A DNA stretch of 64,000 nt, taken from the NCBI GenBank assembly GCA_025330725.1, contig JAIWND010000008.1:930001-994000 (forward strand), given 5' to 3'. Below are positions 1-11,358 of this stretch, in pieces. Positions within the stretch are counted from its first letter, which is position 1, and each line of letters begins with the position of its first letter. The DNA is from Chlamydoabsidia padenii (lineage: Eukaryota > Mucoromycota > Mucoromycetes > Mucorales > Cunninghamellaceae). The notes under the pieces were generated by a model. It made no database searches and was not told where the DNA came from. It saw only the letters and a list, made by a program, of their open reading frames with translations. The position numbers and the translations under genes are program-made.

Positions 1-230
1 TCGGCTCGTTGGGTGATGTGGATGACAAAATGCATAAAGTTAAAACCCCGAAATCCATGCTTCCAAAAGAAGTCGAGCCCTATACCAGTCAATTCAATGC
101 CAACCAGCCTACTACACAACAATGTTTAAAACCAATGGATATCATTATGTCTGGTTCAAAGAAACAACCTTCTTCCTCGGATTTGCCATCCCCGACAAAA
201 AGTATGAGTGTAAAAGACTTGTTATGTTGA
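1..230 (+). CDS. 3' end of an unidentified protein (partial)
   Basis: An open frame enters from the left edge and ends at a stop, giving the last 76 or so codons of a protein. The visible tail is polar, rich in Pro, Ser, Lys and Gln, ends in SVKDLLC, and has no recognisable domain, membrane segment or repeat. An AATAAA-like signal lies about 60 bp after the stop, as expected for a real 3' end. I do not recognise the protein, and the diagnostic part is outside the window. A chance reading frame is possible, but the clean stop followed by a polyadenylation-like signal favours a real gene end. Confidence 0.5.
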   Translation, partial: GSLGDVDDKMHKVKTPKSMLPKEVEPYTSQFNANQPTTQQCLKPMDIIMSGSKKQPSSSDLPSPTKSMSVKDLLC

Positions 231-553
231 TTAATACCTTTATTCTTTTCTTCATTTTATTGTAATGCGCATATCATATTCATTCAAAGTAAATAAACAT
301 TTGTTGTAATGTATATCCATATTGGTCTTTATCTTATGCAAAAGTCAAAGGGTCAGAGTGGGGTCAAATGTTCACGCGGCGCTTAAAAAGTTGCATGATT
401 TTGGATGTCCTGGTTTTTTACACATATCTTTTTATTACAATAGGTCAATAAAAGATAGATAATAATGATAATAACACAAATAGATAAGGATAACATACAT
501 AGAATAATTAACTAGACTACACTACTAAATAACTAGGATGGAGTGGAGAGGGA
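231..553. other. intergenic spacer between converging genes
   Basis: AT-rich DNA between the tail-to-tail partial gene and the kelch gene. It holds a polyadenylation-like AATAAA and, around 376-390, GCGGCGCTTAAAAAG, a relative of the recurring GCGGCGTTTAAAAC element. Nothing else was seen. Confidence 0.5.
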
Positions 554-2019
554 TCAATGTCGTTGTTCTTCATCACCAGGAGCATGTAGTCCACGCATAC
601 GAGACCAGATATCTTCATGTCGAGCCATTGGTTTATCATCAGACGCCAAAGATCGTTCATTGTCCTGAATTAACTGTCGTTCCCATTGATCATGATCGGT
701 TGCCGTATAAGTCTTGAGTCCACCTTGATTCCCTGCAGATCCTTCTTGCGTCGTGTTGTTGTTGTAGGTAAAAAGAGGATAATCGTTTCTTGGTGGAGGA
801 GCACCGGGTGATGTAGTCATTGTGTTCGATGAAAGTGCACCAGGCATCCAACGAGGGTTCAATTGTCGAGCCTTGTTACGACGACGATAAAAGAAGAAGC
901 CACCCACAAGACAGGCAATGACAAAGAGTGGTACAGCGACACCAATCCCTCCTTTTTCGGGTGTGGTCAGCGCATCATGATGAGCATTGGGATTACTAAT
1001 AACCGAAGTGTCGTATAGTTTAGGTGCGTCGCCAGATAGTTGATGGGTCGCAGGTAATGGAGGGAAGGAGTAGGTACAGCTTGGTGATGTTGATACACTG
1101 GAAGGTGAGTAGTCGCCAGGAATAGATGTCACCCATGTCCATGTATCGGTATCCAAAATAGCTACATCACTGCTGGGGAGAGGTGTTTGACCGTCGTGTC
1201 CATTGACACCTAGCATGGTGACCATATATTTGCCGTACATATATGCCTGGTGCGCGGCTCGTCCGTTTGAGTGTCCGTTGATATATTGTTTACTCCATGT
1301 CAAGGTGCAGGTATCCAATACAGCCACTTCGTTCGTGACAGATGCAAGTGCATCGGCGATGATGCCTCCAAAAACAATAATGGAATGCCCGTCTTGTGCT
1401 GTAAAAAAGTTCAAAAATATTGTTAACCCATGTCCCACCATATTTTCATCTCCCCCCCTTCCCACAGTCCACCGGATCACTTACATGCGACAGCTGAGAA
1501 TCTATAATGTATATATATATATAATTAAGGTGAGTACGTTGGATTCTTTTATGTTGCGTTATTTTATTAACACCTTACCCACTTCTTGCGGATGGGATAT
1601 CACCAATGGTTTCCATTGATATAGCACTATTGGATGAGATGTCAAATACTATTGAAAAAGAAGTTGTTAGTATGTTTCTTCACTTGTCCCTTTTTCTTCT
1701 TCTTCTTTACCGAATGCACTAGCAAAGTCAATGATCATTTCTGTTGACGAGTTTACAGCAATATAACCACCAAGAGAGAATAACTTGTTATTACTATATT
1801 GGATAAAGTGATGCAGATTAGTACAGGAGAGTGGGTTCAAATCATAATATACACTTACACCAAAGTGGTCGAATGACCAAACCGACCAACAGGAGTACCA
1901 TAAGGTGAGTTGATGGAAATTTGATCGATAGATATAGAAGCCACGTTGTTATTGAATTGGTATGAGTAGATGGTATTATAAGCCCTGATAGCATAATTCT
2001 TGTTACTACCATCGCTATA

Positions 2020-2056
<37 letters not shown>

Positions 2057-2236
2057 AAGGGTGAGTGTTCTGACTCCTAATTACCTTTTCCTTTTTTAAA
2101 CAATGACACTTTACCGATTCGAGAGGACGTGGATCACGGCCACCCACAATCCAGACTTTATTATTGATCGTATCTACCGTTGCAGTCATTTGAGATCGAG
2201 GTGACATGGGTTGACCAACAGGAGCTATAAAAGAGC

Positions 2237-2292
<56 letters not shown>

Positions 2293-2815
2293 GGTAAGAT
2301 CTCCTTTACACCAAATCATGCAATATTTATCTTCCATTTACTTTACCTGTAGGCTGTGTATAGTTGTTTTGGGTTGCATCGTAAACGACGGGCTGTTGCA
2401 TACTAGAGTTTGTAGTGACATCGCCGCCTTGTACATAAATAGACTCCTTGTTATTTGGATTAAAGGCAACACCAAACATGTAGGGGCTAGTATTGGTGGA
2501 GGCACTGGTGATTAGATTTGTAGCTTGAGTCCAAGGTGGGCAGCTTGTGTTGAAGTTATTTGCAAGATCCAAAGACCATACATCGTACTCGGCTACTGCC
2601 TATCAAAAAGCATTGTTAGTCTACTTTAGTTCATTGTTCATGTCACTACTTACCATAGAGCCACCAAAGATATATAGTTTACTGCCAACATTGGCTAAAT
2701 TGTAGTAATAACGTTGATCTGGAGCAGGGGGACATTGGGCTACGATGAAGGCAGGTAAAGCAGCCAATGTTACTGCCACTGTAAAGTAGTTGAGGTATGT
2801 CTTTGACAGTATCAT
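554..2815 (-). CDS. Secreted, membrane-anchored kelch-repeat protein
   Basis: Eight exons (2654-2815, 2347-2599, 2115-2224, 1859-2019, 1711-1793, 1579-1648, 1485-1501, 554-1398) sum to 566 codons plus stop. The start is the Met that opens a signal peptide (MILSKTYLNYFTVAVTLA); an in-frame ATG 33 bp upstream would give a less typical leader. The ectodomain is a kelch beta-propeller with repeated Gly-Gly blades: KLYIFGG, VWIVGGRD, KLFSLGGY and IIVFGG. One transmembrane segment (VAVPLFVIACLVGGFFFY) is followed by basic RRRNK and a roughly 110-residue cytoplasmic tail. Kelch propellers bind proteins or glycans; single-pass kelch proteins are abundant in zygomycete fungi and mostly uncharacterised. 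One exon is only 17 nt long, and one intron carries a 52-nt T run on the sense strand. A surface sensor or wall-binding role is inference. Confidence 0.85.
2238..2289. repeat. 52-nt poly(A) run (poly-T in kelch intron)
   Basis: An uninterrupted A run on the + strand. In the sense of the kelch gene it is a T52 tract starting about 12 nt before the acceptor, so it acts as an extreme polypyrimidine tract. Confidence 0.9.
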
Positions 2816-3624
2816 TAAGGAAGGTATAGATACTGGAAAGAAGTACACGTGAATAAACGAATGGTATGGGGTAAAATTAAAAAGATGAGAAGGAAGGAAA
2901 GAGAGGAAGAGGAAAAAAAAAAAAAAAAAAAAAAAAGGATTCTAATATAATTTGAGCCCGCCTGCCCTCAAAAAAAACAAAAATTAGTTACACAATAAGA
3001 AAAAGTGGAGTTTAACTCCACTGGTCGATGTGATGAGTGGAATCAAAAGAGAACTACTGGAAGTATGTGTAACTTCATATGAAAACCCCACCAGTTCCAC
3101 CAATGGGTTCGATCTTTCCACCTTAGTACCTGAACTCAAAAGTAAAAGGCCGGCATTTTAAATACACAAAGTCTTAATTCTATTCTTTTTTGAGAAAAAA
3201 AGTAAGGTGATAAAGAGTGGTATCTTTGTTAATCCCCCCCCTTATTAATATTAAAGTTATGATATATTTCATTCATACAATCACCTTGACAAGAAGAGAA
3301 TGGCATGAAAATGCTTTATGTAGCGGGTTTTGAAGTAAACCCCGATTTGGCATATTGAAGATCAGCTATCTCGAGGATGCCTATACAGATCATGGCATGT
3401 TTTGAAAGAAAAAAAAAAGGATTAATCAATTAAAACATAAGAAGGGTAGAGATCCAAATTAATCATGTAAATAAAAAAGGAGAGACAAGCACACCAACCA
3501 AATCAAAAAGAAAGACCTTTTTTGAAGGACCTACCTTCTACCTCCCCCCCTTTCTTTTTCTTTTCTTCTCTCTATCTTTCTCTCCTCTCACATTTTTCTT
3601 TTCTTTTCCTTACATACAGTTAGA
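2816..3624. other. divergent promoter region, kelch / Pro-rich membrane protein
   Basis: The spacer separates two divergently transcribed genes. Around 3329-3357 there are two facing copies of the recurring element: GCGGGTTTTGAA on the + strand, then AAACCCCGATTT (its partner on the opposite strand). A C/T-rich stretch at 3541-3612 precedes the downstream ATG, as in several other genes here. A poly-A run sits at about 2913-2936. No coding potential was seen. Confidence 0.45.
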
Positions 3625-5042
3625 ATGAAGTTTAGTTATATAAACTCGATATTATTACTATGCCTATTGTTCTTTGCCCAAAACATACAAGCGGATCTTA
3701 TACATGGATTATTGGGTATCACCGACAACGATCAAAACTCCGCTGGACCTGTCAAAGCTTCAGCACCCAGTAGTAATAATCCCACCACACCATCCTCTTC
3801 TCCTCCTCCTCCATCTCATTCTCCTCCCAGCAATAACGATAATGATAAACCAAAGCCAACTGAAGGAAACAACAGTCCTTCATCTCCTCCTCCTCCTCCA
3901 ATGACACCACCACCAGTCCAATCATCACCTACTCTTCCTCCATCAACTCCACCACCTTCCACTCCTCCTCCACCACCACCACCACCAGAAACATCATCAT
4001 CATCATCATCACCCCCTTCTCCTCCTTCTTCCTCTTCTCCCTCTTCACCCCCTGCTTCTCCAAATACGGACAACACCCAACCAGAGACCATCTCCCCTCC
4101 CAGTAAGAACAACCGTCCTTCCACTTCCAATAACTCACCCAATGATACGACAAGCAAAACCAGTCGACCTTCCAACAATTCCACACCTTCTAGATCAAGA
4201 AATGGTAGTAATAATGATGATCCTGCAACTTCATCGGCGGGGTCAGAATCTTCAAACGCCGCCGCATCGACCTCAAGTGATCCATCCACCACGCCATCTC
4301 CTGATTCGACACAAAAGAAAAGTGGTAATGGTGGAACCATTGCAGGTGCTGTTGTTGGTTGTATTGGTAAGACTTGAATATCATTTTCGATCTTAAAAAA
4401 AAAAGGGAAAGACAAACTCACTTTTTTTTTTTTTCTTGCATGATTCTAGTGGGTCTTGCCATGATAGGTGGCATAATAGCTTGGTGTAAGAAGGGTGGAT
4501 TTGCGAAACGAAGACAACGTGGAATCAGTGATGATGATGATGGATTCAAACCCACGAATGACTATTCCATTGACATGCATCCTTCTCCTGGGATGCAGAA
4601 AGCAGGTATGATGGAAGTACCTGCTGTGACCTCAGCGCCCTTTGATTATTCTCGACGCCTTGTTGGAGCAGCTCCAGGTACGGTTTATCCCGATGAGTAC
4701 CCTCCTCAACAAGAATACGAGCAAGAGTACCAACATCAACCTCAAGACTATCAGCAACCAGAGTATGCACAGCAACCCTATGGTTATAATCAACCCCATC
4801 ATGAGGAGCCCATGATGATGCCTGATGTTATGCCTGAAGTGCCTGTAGAAGGATATTATTACCAACAAGAACCCACTCAGTGGGATTATAATCAACAACA
4901 ACAGCAGCAACAAAATTATGGTGAGTATCATTCATCCGGTGGCATGATGCCTGATCCAAACGCACCTTATTATCCTGATCCTTATTACCAACAACAGTCT
5001 ATCGCACCGGAACAACATGCTTACAAACCTAATGCAGTTTAA
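3625..5042 (+). CDS. Pro/Ser-rich single-pass membrane protein, sensor-like
   Basis: Two exons (3625-4366 and 4450-5042) give 444 aa. A signal peptide (ILLLCLLFFAQNIQA) is followed by a roughly 200-residue Pro/Ser/Thr-rich ectodomain with runs such as PPPPPPP and SSSSSS. A single transmembrane helix spans the splice junction (GTIAGAVVGCI joined to VGLAMIGGIIAW), then basic KKGGFAKRRQR and a Gln/Tyr/Pro-rich cytoplasmic tail. The layout (heavily O-glycosylated stalk, one helix, short tail) is that of fungal wall-integrity sensors such as the Wsc/Mid2 type, but no WSC cysteine domain is present, so that role is inference. Splicing replaces an in-frame stop just after the donor. Opposite-strand frames over the proline tract are shadows. 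Confidence 0.8.
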
Positions 5043-6494
5043 AGGGATATCAATGTATTTCCCCTATCAAATCTTTACATTTGCCTTTTCCTCATTTAGA
5101 ATAAACTTTTCTTCGGATTTGAACCCAGAGCATAAAGGTCCCTTTTTCGGGGTTTCAAATCTTGGCTTTCCTTTGGGGTGCCTCTCGCTTTTTTTTTTTT
5201 TTTTTTTTTTTCTCACACTTCTCTTTCCATTCTCCTAACTCCATTGACACTTTACTGTAAACCAATGTCTCTTCTCTTTAGGGTCTAGCACTTGTCCAGA
5301 ATGGTAATTGGGTAAACAGCAAATCAGCCTCAAAAAAGTCAAGATCAACAAACAAGAATGAAGGCATTCGGAATTAGGTTAAAAGGGTGGAGCTTAGCAA
5401 CTAATCACCCTTCATTTTGTAGGCAGCTAAACTTCTTTATTTTTATTTTTATTTTTATAACTCAAACAGGCAACAATGTAGTGTCATCATCCGTATTGTT
5501 GTCTTTAAATGGGGTATGTTATGAATCATCAAGAGGTGGGAAAAATGGAGGATATGATGTCAAGAAGCAGCGTATACATATCGGATGGACCATCGCTTTG
5601 CATATAATCTAGATCCATTTCAGATCTTTGATTATCAACAATAACAACATGGTACCTGACTTTTTATAGATAATAATACAAAGTTGTAGGTAAGTGCCAA
5701 GGGAACAGGACGATCAGTACATGATATAACATCATATCGCATGACCTTCTCACACTATATTACTACGTAGTTGCCATTTATCCATTTACTATACTTACTT
5801 CTCCCATCCTCACTCAAATTATAGAATAGTATCAAGTTATAGTTATTATCTTTATATTTTTTTAATAAACAGTCTTTTGCTTTTCATCTTGAAGCTCCTT
5901 GTCTTTATGTGTGTGGTTGAACAAAATCATCTATTGATTTTTTATGTTTATATGCTCGAAACAGTGGTTGACTCAACAATGGTTGTAATTCAATTACGGT
6001 TTGCATAAAAAAGACCATCCAGCACTGGCCTTCTCCTATCGGGATTTCAATTTTATTTGCATGATGCCCATGACAAACTAGAAATCAGGTCAAGGTACAT
6101 GGTTACATCAATGAAAATAAACGCTTACTCTGATGATGTAGTAAATTCACTAATATGTTACAAGAACATTTATAAATGTGTTAAAAACTGATAAAGTGAA
6201 AGGGTAATAGAGGATCCAAATCGATCAGTCCCTGGATTCTTTGAAACCTGGTATGATGATGATGATAATGATGTTAAATAAACTAAAAATGTTTGAAACA
6301 AAGTGCTAGTAAATATTGGATTGAATTTGGTAAAAGAAAAAAACATAATGGGCTTACAGTATCATACTGTGGTAGACAAGATGCAGGTAGGAAATTTGAA
6401 ATCCCGTCTTCAAAAAAATGGGCGCTAAAAAAAGAAACTATAAAACCGGAGAACCCATTTTCTTCTTCTTCTTCTTCTTTTCTTTCCGTTACCA
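5043..6494. other. long intergenic spacer upstream of the AVT3-like gene
   Basis: AT-rich spacer with a T run at 5191-5211. It carries two relatives of the recurring element: CGGGATTTCAA at 6040-6050, and TTTGAAATCCCG at 6395-6406 about 90 bp before the next ATG. Small frames (for example 5358-5612) lack recognisable domains, and I do not call them genes. Confidence 0.4.
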
Positions 6495-9104
6495 ATGTCT
6501 TCTCCACTACCTGAAACTACAAAAAGAAACTGGACTCGGCACACTGACTCTGATGTTGGCCAGTCCTCCTCCTCCTCCTCACATAGTCAACCGACATTCC
6601 AAGACGGTGGCGGCACAGCGGACAGCACAAACGATCGTAATCGAACAACAGCAAGATTGGTGTCTTCACCTGTTCCACCAAATGTCTCTTCTGGCTATGA
6701 CTCAACAATCATCGATTCCGAAATGAACAATAGTGGTCTTTTATCTCAACAACCTTCTACTCATGGTGACCCTTCATTCGATCTCCTTCATTCGTCCTCC
6801 TCCAACCTTTTCCGACCTCTCTCGACTCCAACTTACAACTATGATGATAACACTGTATCGGCAGACCTATCGGAAGGCAAGATTGCTCAGGTGGTGAAAC
6901 GTCACTTGGCAGGTACGTCCTCCCCCTCTGGCTCCCTCACAAGCAACTCACTCTCACGCATTAACACCAACCAATCGTCCCACTATGATGATACTGATGA
7001 TCCTGGTCTAGTCAACAATGCCCATCAACTTGCAGGTGGGGCAATCACTCATGATATCTATAAATGGGCAGAAGATCAAGAGTTGGACCAATGTAAACGC
7101 CAACGGTCTCAATCGGTGCATCTGCCTTGTCGACAAGAATTACCTGATCCGACTTTGATGCGCTTGAAGGATCCGGGTGGGTTTCGTCGACATTTTGTAG
7201 TGAAAAAGGCGGCACGTCAGGGGAAGGAACCACCTTATTGGATGACACGGACCTTTGTAGACTTTTTGGCTCTTTATGGACACTTTGGTGGTGAAGATCT
7301 CAGCGAGGATGAAGACGAAGACTATGATGATGATGATGCTTTGCTCGAAGAAGGATCGGCGGCAGGATTACGGCAGCGATATGGTGGTGATAATCATGAA
7401 GAGGATGAAACTAGTCCTTTGATACGGAAGGCTCAAGAAAATGCCGTGCGTGGGACAGCAACTCCTTCTAAAGCGGTCTTTTTATTGTTAAAATCATTTG
7501 TTGGAACAGGTAATTAAACAATAGTATGGTTAAAGGGTAATGACTGACTGATATTCACTTTTTGATCATGTAGGGTAAATAATGCACACACAAAGATATG
7601 CTCTTTGGTTTTATTCAGCATTTACTAATTGTATTATACTTCTCTTTCTCTCTCTCTTAGAGTCATGTTTTTGCCTAAAGCGTAAGAAAAACAAGGAAAC
7701 GATAAAATCATGTATTCTGATTCTCTCTCTCTCTCTTTTTTTTTTTCCCTTAGATTTTTCAATGGTGGGTTATTCTTCTCAACAGCTCTTTTAACAGTTA
7801 TATCTGTTATATCGTTGTATACCTTTCTACTATTGGTTGAAACAAGAAACAAGGTACCTGCTTCCTTTGGTGATATTGGTGGTATACTCTTTGGGAAATA
7901 TATGAGAATGGCAGTCCTGATAGCCATCACATTCTCACAGGTAAGAGGGAAAAAAAAAAAAAACAAAAAAAAAACAAGGATGGTCCCTCCCAGTGCCTGA
8001 TATGTCTAACATTGTCTTTTTTTTTATTTTTTAGGTCGGATTTGTATGTGCTTATATGGTATTTGTGGCTCAAAACACCCAATCCTTGATTGAAACTGTC
8101 TCCCAATGTGAAATTCAAGTCCCACTCTCTTATTTGATTATTGGTCAAATGGCGATCTTTGTTCCCCTGGCTATGATTCGCAAGATCCAAAAAATGTCGG
8201 CTTTTGCATTGGTGGCGGATGTGTTTATCCTTCTTGGTTTGGTCTATCTCTATTACTATGACTTTTTGACACTGGCGACACAAGGGGTTGGTAATGTGGC
8301 ATGGATCATCAATGCCAAATCATTTCCTATGTTTATTGGCACAGCAGTATTTACATATGAAGGTGTTGGATTAGGTAATTATTGTATTGGGAATATAAAT
8401 ATCGGTGATCTAACTCTCCTCTTTTCTAGTCATTCCTATCACAGAATCAATGAAGGAACCTGAAAAGTTCCCTCGAGTGCTCTCTTATACAATGATCGGC
8501 ATCACCTCCATCTTCTTATCTGTGGGCTTCTTCTCCTATTTGGCATTTGGTGACAAAGTACAGACAGTAATCTTATTGAATTTACCCAACACACCGGCGG
8601 TCAATATTGTCCAGGCACTCTATGCTCTTGCTATTTGTCTCTCCATTCCTCTGCAACTCTTCCCTGCCATTCGTATTACCGAAAATGCTCTCTTTGCGAC
8701 CAGATCAGGCAAGAACAACCAAATGGTGAAATGGCAAAAGAATGTATTCCGCTGTGTGGCTGTCTCAGTATGTGTCATCGTTGCGACTCTTGCAGCAAGT
8801 GATCTAGACAAGTTTGTTTCGGTAGGTTTAGAAGAATGTATGAACATGGTGTTTGGTTACTGACTCTTCTGATTTTACATTTGTATTTTATTAGTTAATC
8901 GGCAGTGTGTGTTGCGTTCCACTCTGCTTTCTCTTCCCACCTCTTTTCCATTACAGGGCGATTGCAACTACTTGGCGACAAAAGGCAATCGATATCACAA
9001 TCTTGGTGTTTGGTGTTCTCTCTATGACTTACACTACTGGTATCACCATCACTCTTTGGTCTGAAGGTGGAACCGAAGCCCCTATCAGCAGGTGTCTTCC
9101 TTGA
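6495..9104 (+). CDS. AVT3: AVT3-like vacuolar amino-acid transporter
   Basis: Exons 6495-7509, 7574 (one nucleotide, see findings), 7661-7681, 7754-7940, 8035-8374, 8430-8821 and 8895-9104 give 721 aa. A roughly 320-residue hydrophilic, Ser/Asp-rich N-terminus precedes about 11 membrane helices of the amino-acid/auxin permease family (SLC32/36/38, yeast Avt3/Avt4), which export neutral amino acids from the vacuole with protons. Diagnostic segments are LLLKSFVGTG, VMFLPKAFFNGGLFFS, VPITESMKEPEKFPR, DLDKFVSLIGS and VPLCFLFPPLFHY. The long acidic N-terminus is typical of Avt3-type members. Substrate specificity cannot be read from sequence. If the one-base exon is not used, an acceptor two bases further downstream also keeps frame but deletes the invariant Gly of GTG. 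Confidence 0.9.
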
Positions 9105-9193
9105 AAATGACGGCCAACATCTTTGTATGTTTTATTTAGTTATATCTCTAGTAATATAGTATAGTAGTAGCGTATATATATATGTGATACCTT

Positions 9194-9197
<4 letters not shown>

Positions 9198-9229
<32 letters not shown>
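9198..9229. repeat. (TA)n microsatellite
   Basis: About 16 TA units in the short spacer between the converging AVT3-like and chitin deacetylase genes. The spacer also holds TCGGGATTTGAA at 9308-9319, a one-mismatch copy of the recurring 12-mer. Confidence 0.85.
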
Positions 9230-9231
<2 letters not shown>

Positions 9232-9361
9232 TGATATCCAATAAAGACATTTATTATCTTCTTCTGTTTAATGTTGGATAGTGCGATGCTTCTCGGGATT
9301 ACCATAATCGGGATTTGAAAATGCATGATCAAATATTTTTATTGATAACTAAAAGCTCTAA

Positions 9362-10856
9362 TTAAAAAAAGAAGTTTGCCACTAAGGGTAAGACCAAAAC
9401 CATCAAAGAAGAGAAAAGATGCCAGTAAGAAAAAGTGGCAAATGTGGCAGATGAAGAAAGAGAGGATTGAACAGAATGAGGAGTAGACGAAGCTTTATCA
9501 GAGGCATTGGCATCGGATTCATCCAAAGGTACAATCTGGCTGTTTTGCTGGTTAGCGTTCAACGCATGAACCATGGGCAAAGATGATTTATCAGAGTCAA
9601 CAGCAGCCGCAGCTATAGGGTAATCCTCACGGGCCAATGGTTGGGCATGATCGGTTTGATTAGTAGGGAGATCAGCTTGGGTCATCCTATGAGGCTGACC
9701 ATAAGGTTGAGCATCATCCACGCATTCAGCCACAGTTGTCATCTTGAAGTTGTTCTTTTTAAGAGCACGAATAATTTTCGGAACCTCGTTGATGGACTTT
9801 TCGTAAAGATCTAAAAAGCGGGATTTGAACATTTAGTTTTTTTTTCTCTCCTTTTTTTTTTTTGTGCATGAATTTACCATGTTGTAAGCTGATGAAACCA
9901 GGGTCATTATGCACATTAAGCTCCGACTTTCTTGATCTAATCACCTTTTTCATGCTCCTTGTGATTCTCGAGGCACTCTGATGCTTGAAAAAAACATCAT
10001 AGTCTCGGGGATCGACATTCCACATGAGAATCTTATAATCCATAGCCTTGGCCAACGCCTTGACACGAGCATCCGCTTCTCCAAATGGTGGGCGCAAGTA
10101 CCGGGGTCGAACACCAATGGCCTTGACGATCGCCGCTTCGGTCGACTTGATTTCATAAATGATATCTTCATTGGACAAGCTCATGAGATGAGGATGGGAG
10201 TAAGTGTGGATAGCAATCTGATGGCCTTCCTTGTGAGCACGTTGGACAAATTGCGGGTATTTCTCAACATTGGCACCGGTGACACAAAATGTCGCCTTGA
10301 CATTGGATTTCTTGAGAATATCGAGCAAGTCGGGGGTGAATTCGCTGGGACCATCATCAAACGTCAATGCCCAATGGTCGGGTCGTTTGCAGCCATACAC
10401 ATCTTCGGGGTTGGCGAGATTTCCACAGGATTCAAAACACTTTTCGTTATCCGATCCATCACATTTCGCATCCTTGCAAATACCACTGCCTACCGCACGA
10501 AGTGACAGTTTGGGAACCCCGCTTTGGTCCACCATGTCGAGCCAGCTCTTGTCCTTTGGTGTGATTTCATTGTTAGGATTGCCTAGAAAGTGAAATGTTA
10601 AAAATTATGCGATTCATGCGGCGGGGTTTGAATGCTTTTTTTTTCCTGTACCATGTCCTTCACCATCATGTTTCTTGCCATGGTGATCATCATCATCATC
10701 ATCATCATCATCGTCGTCGTCGTCATCATCATCATCGTCATCATCATCGTCGTCGTCATGGTGTCCTTGACCTACATACTTGCGAGCCTGAACAACCTTT
10801 AGTACGAGAAGCACCAAAACAAGTGTAATCAAGAGATATTTTCGAGTACAACGCAT
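9362..10856 (-). CDS. CDA: Chitin deacetylase (CE4), GPI-anchor type
   Basis: Three exons (10652-10856, 9878-10582, 9362-9810) give 452 aa. It deacetylates chitin to chitosan, the main wall polymer of zygomycetes, at the cell surface. The start gives a hydrophobic signal (LLITLVLVLLVLKVVQA). The NodB domain shows its motifs in order: TFDDGPS (metal and base Asp), HTYSHPHL (metal His), RPPFGEAD, WNVDPRD and SLQHD, the last rebuilt across the second intron. A Cys-rich segment (CKDAKCDG, CFESCG) precedes the domain, as in fungal CDAs. The C-terminus ends in a Ser-rich linker plus a hydrophobic tail (LMVLVLPLVANFFF), the form of a GPI signal. Odd feature: 24 consecutive Asp flanked by His right after the signal peptide. 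Both introns carry copies of the recurring GCGGG-TTTGAA element. Confidence 0.93.
9818..9829 (+). promoter_or_regulatory. GCGGGATTTGAA element, exact copy (in CDA intron 2)
   Basis: An exact copy of the recurring 12-mer, lying within an intron and on the antisense strand of the host gene. It shows that the element is not confined to promoters. Confidence 0.45.
10686..10757 (-). repeat. Asp-codon tract (24 x GAT/GAC) in chitin deacetylase
   Basis: Twenty-four consecutive Asp codons in the first exon of the chitin deacetylase gene. GAT and GAC are mixed in blocks, not a pure triplet repeat, which suggests an old or selected tract and not a fresh slippage product. Confidence 0.9.
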
Positions 10857-11358
10857 CCTTATTCCAAATGGATGGCTATCAAAAGAGTATGAAAAAAATA
10901 TCATCACAATCAGGAAAAGTGCTTTAAATATATTATTCTTTATCAGGACACAAATAGAGCGGGAATACAAATAAAGTGCGGGGTAAAAATAACCAGCAAC
11001 AGGGCCCAATGATTATTTAGAATAAAACCAAAGGAAAATACACATCCAAAAGATCCTCGTATAAACATCGATAAAAACCCTTACTGTAGACAATGATAGA
11101 GTATCAAGTAAACGATCACTTTATTATATTTTTTCGATTAAGATAACTAATTAAGGGTGATAGTCACCAACAAAAAGTAAGTGATATTGAGAAGGTAGTG
11201 GGGGGGGGAGATATACTATTCACAAAGTAAGAAAAAAACAAAAAAAACAACAACAAACATGTAGATAGATATATATGTATATAAAAGTAAACAAGTATTA
11301 GTTAAATATAAAGAGTAGCGTAATAAATACATCGAGTCCAAATCCCATCCAGTAGGGA
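10857..11358. other. spacer upstream of chitin deacetylase, 3' side of LAG1
   Basis: AT-rich spacer between two minus-strand genes. It should contain the chitin deacetylase promoter and the ceramide synthase terminator. A G run (11200-11209) and A-rich tracts are present; no element of the GCGGG family was found. Confidence 0.4.

Noticed and set aside
1203..1619. 138-codon plus-strand frame inside the kelch gene
   Set aside because: Antisense to the confirmed kelch exons and introns; a shadow.
3816..4421. Long minus-strand frame rich in Gly/Glu/Asp opposite the Pro-rich gene
   Set aside because: It is the antisense of a low-complexity Pro/Ser coding tract; no start context, domain or splice support.
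5358..5612. 84-codon frame in the spacer before the AVT3-like gene
   Set aside because: Crosses (ATTTTT)n-like repeats, lacks domains and has no nearby promoter or polyadenylation pattern.
7510..7662. Single 153-nt intron for the AVT3-like gene instead of a one-base exon
   Set aside because: Keeps frame but deletes the near-invariant Gly of the family motif and leaves two perfect internal splice sites unexplained; kept as the main alternative, not as the chosen model.
9198..9229. (TA)n tract considered as a transposon target or hairpin terminator
   Set aside because: Plain microsatellite; no inverted repeats, flanking duplications or transposase remnants nearby.
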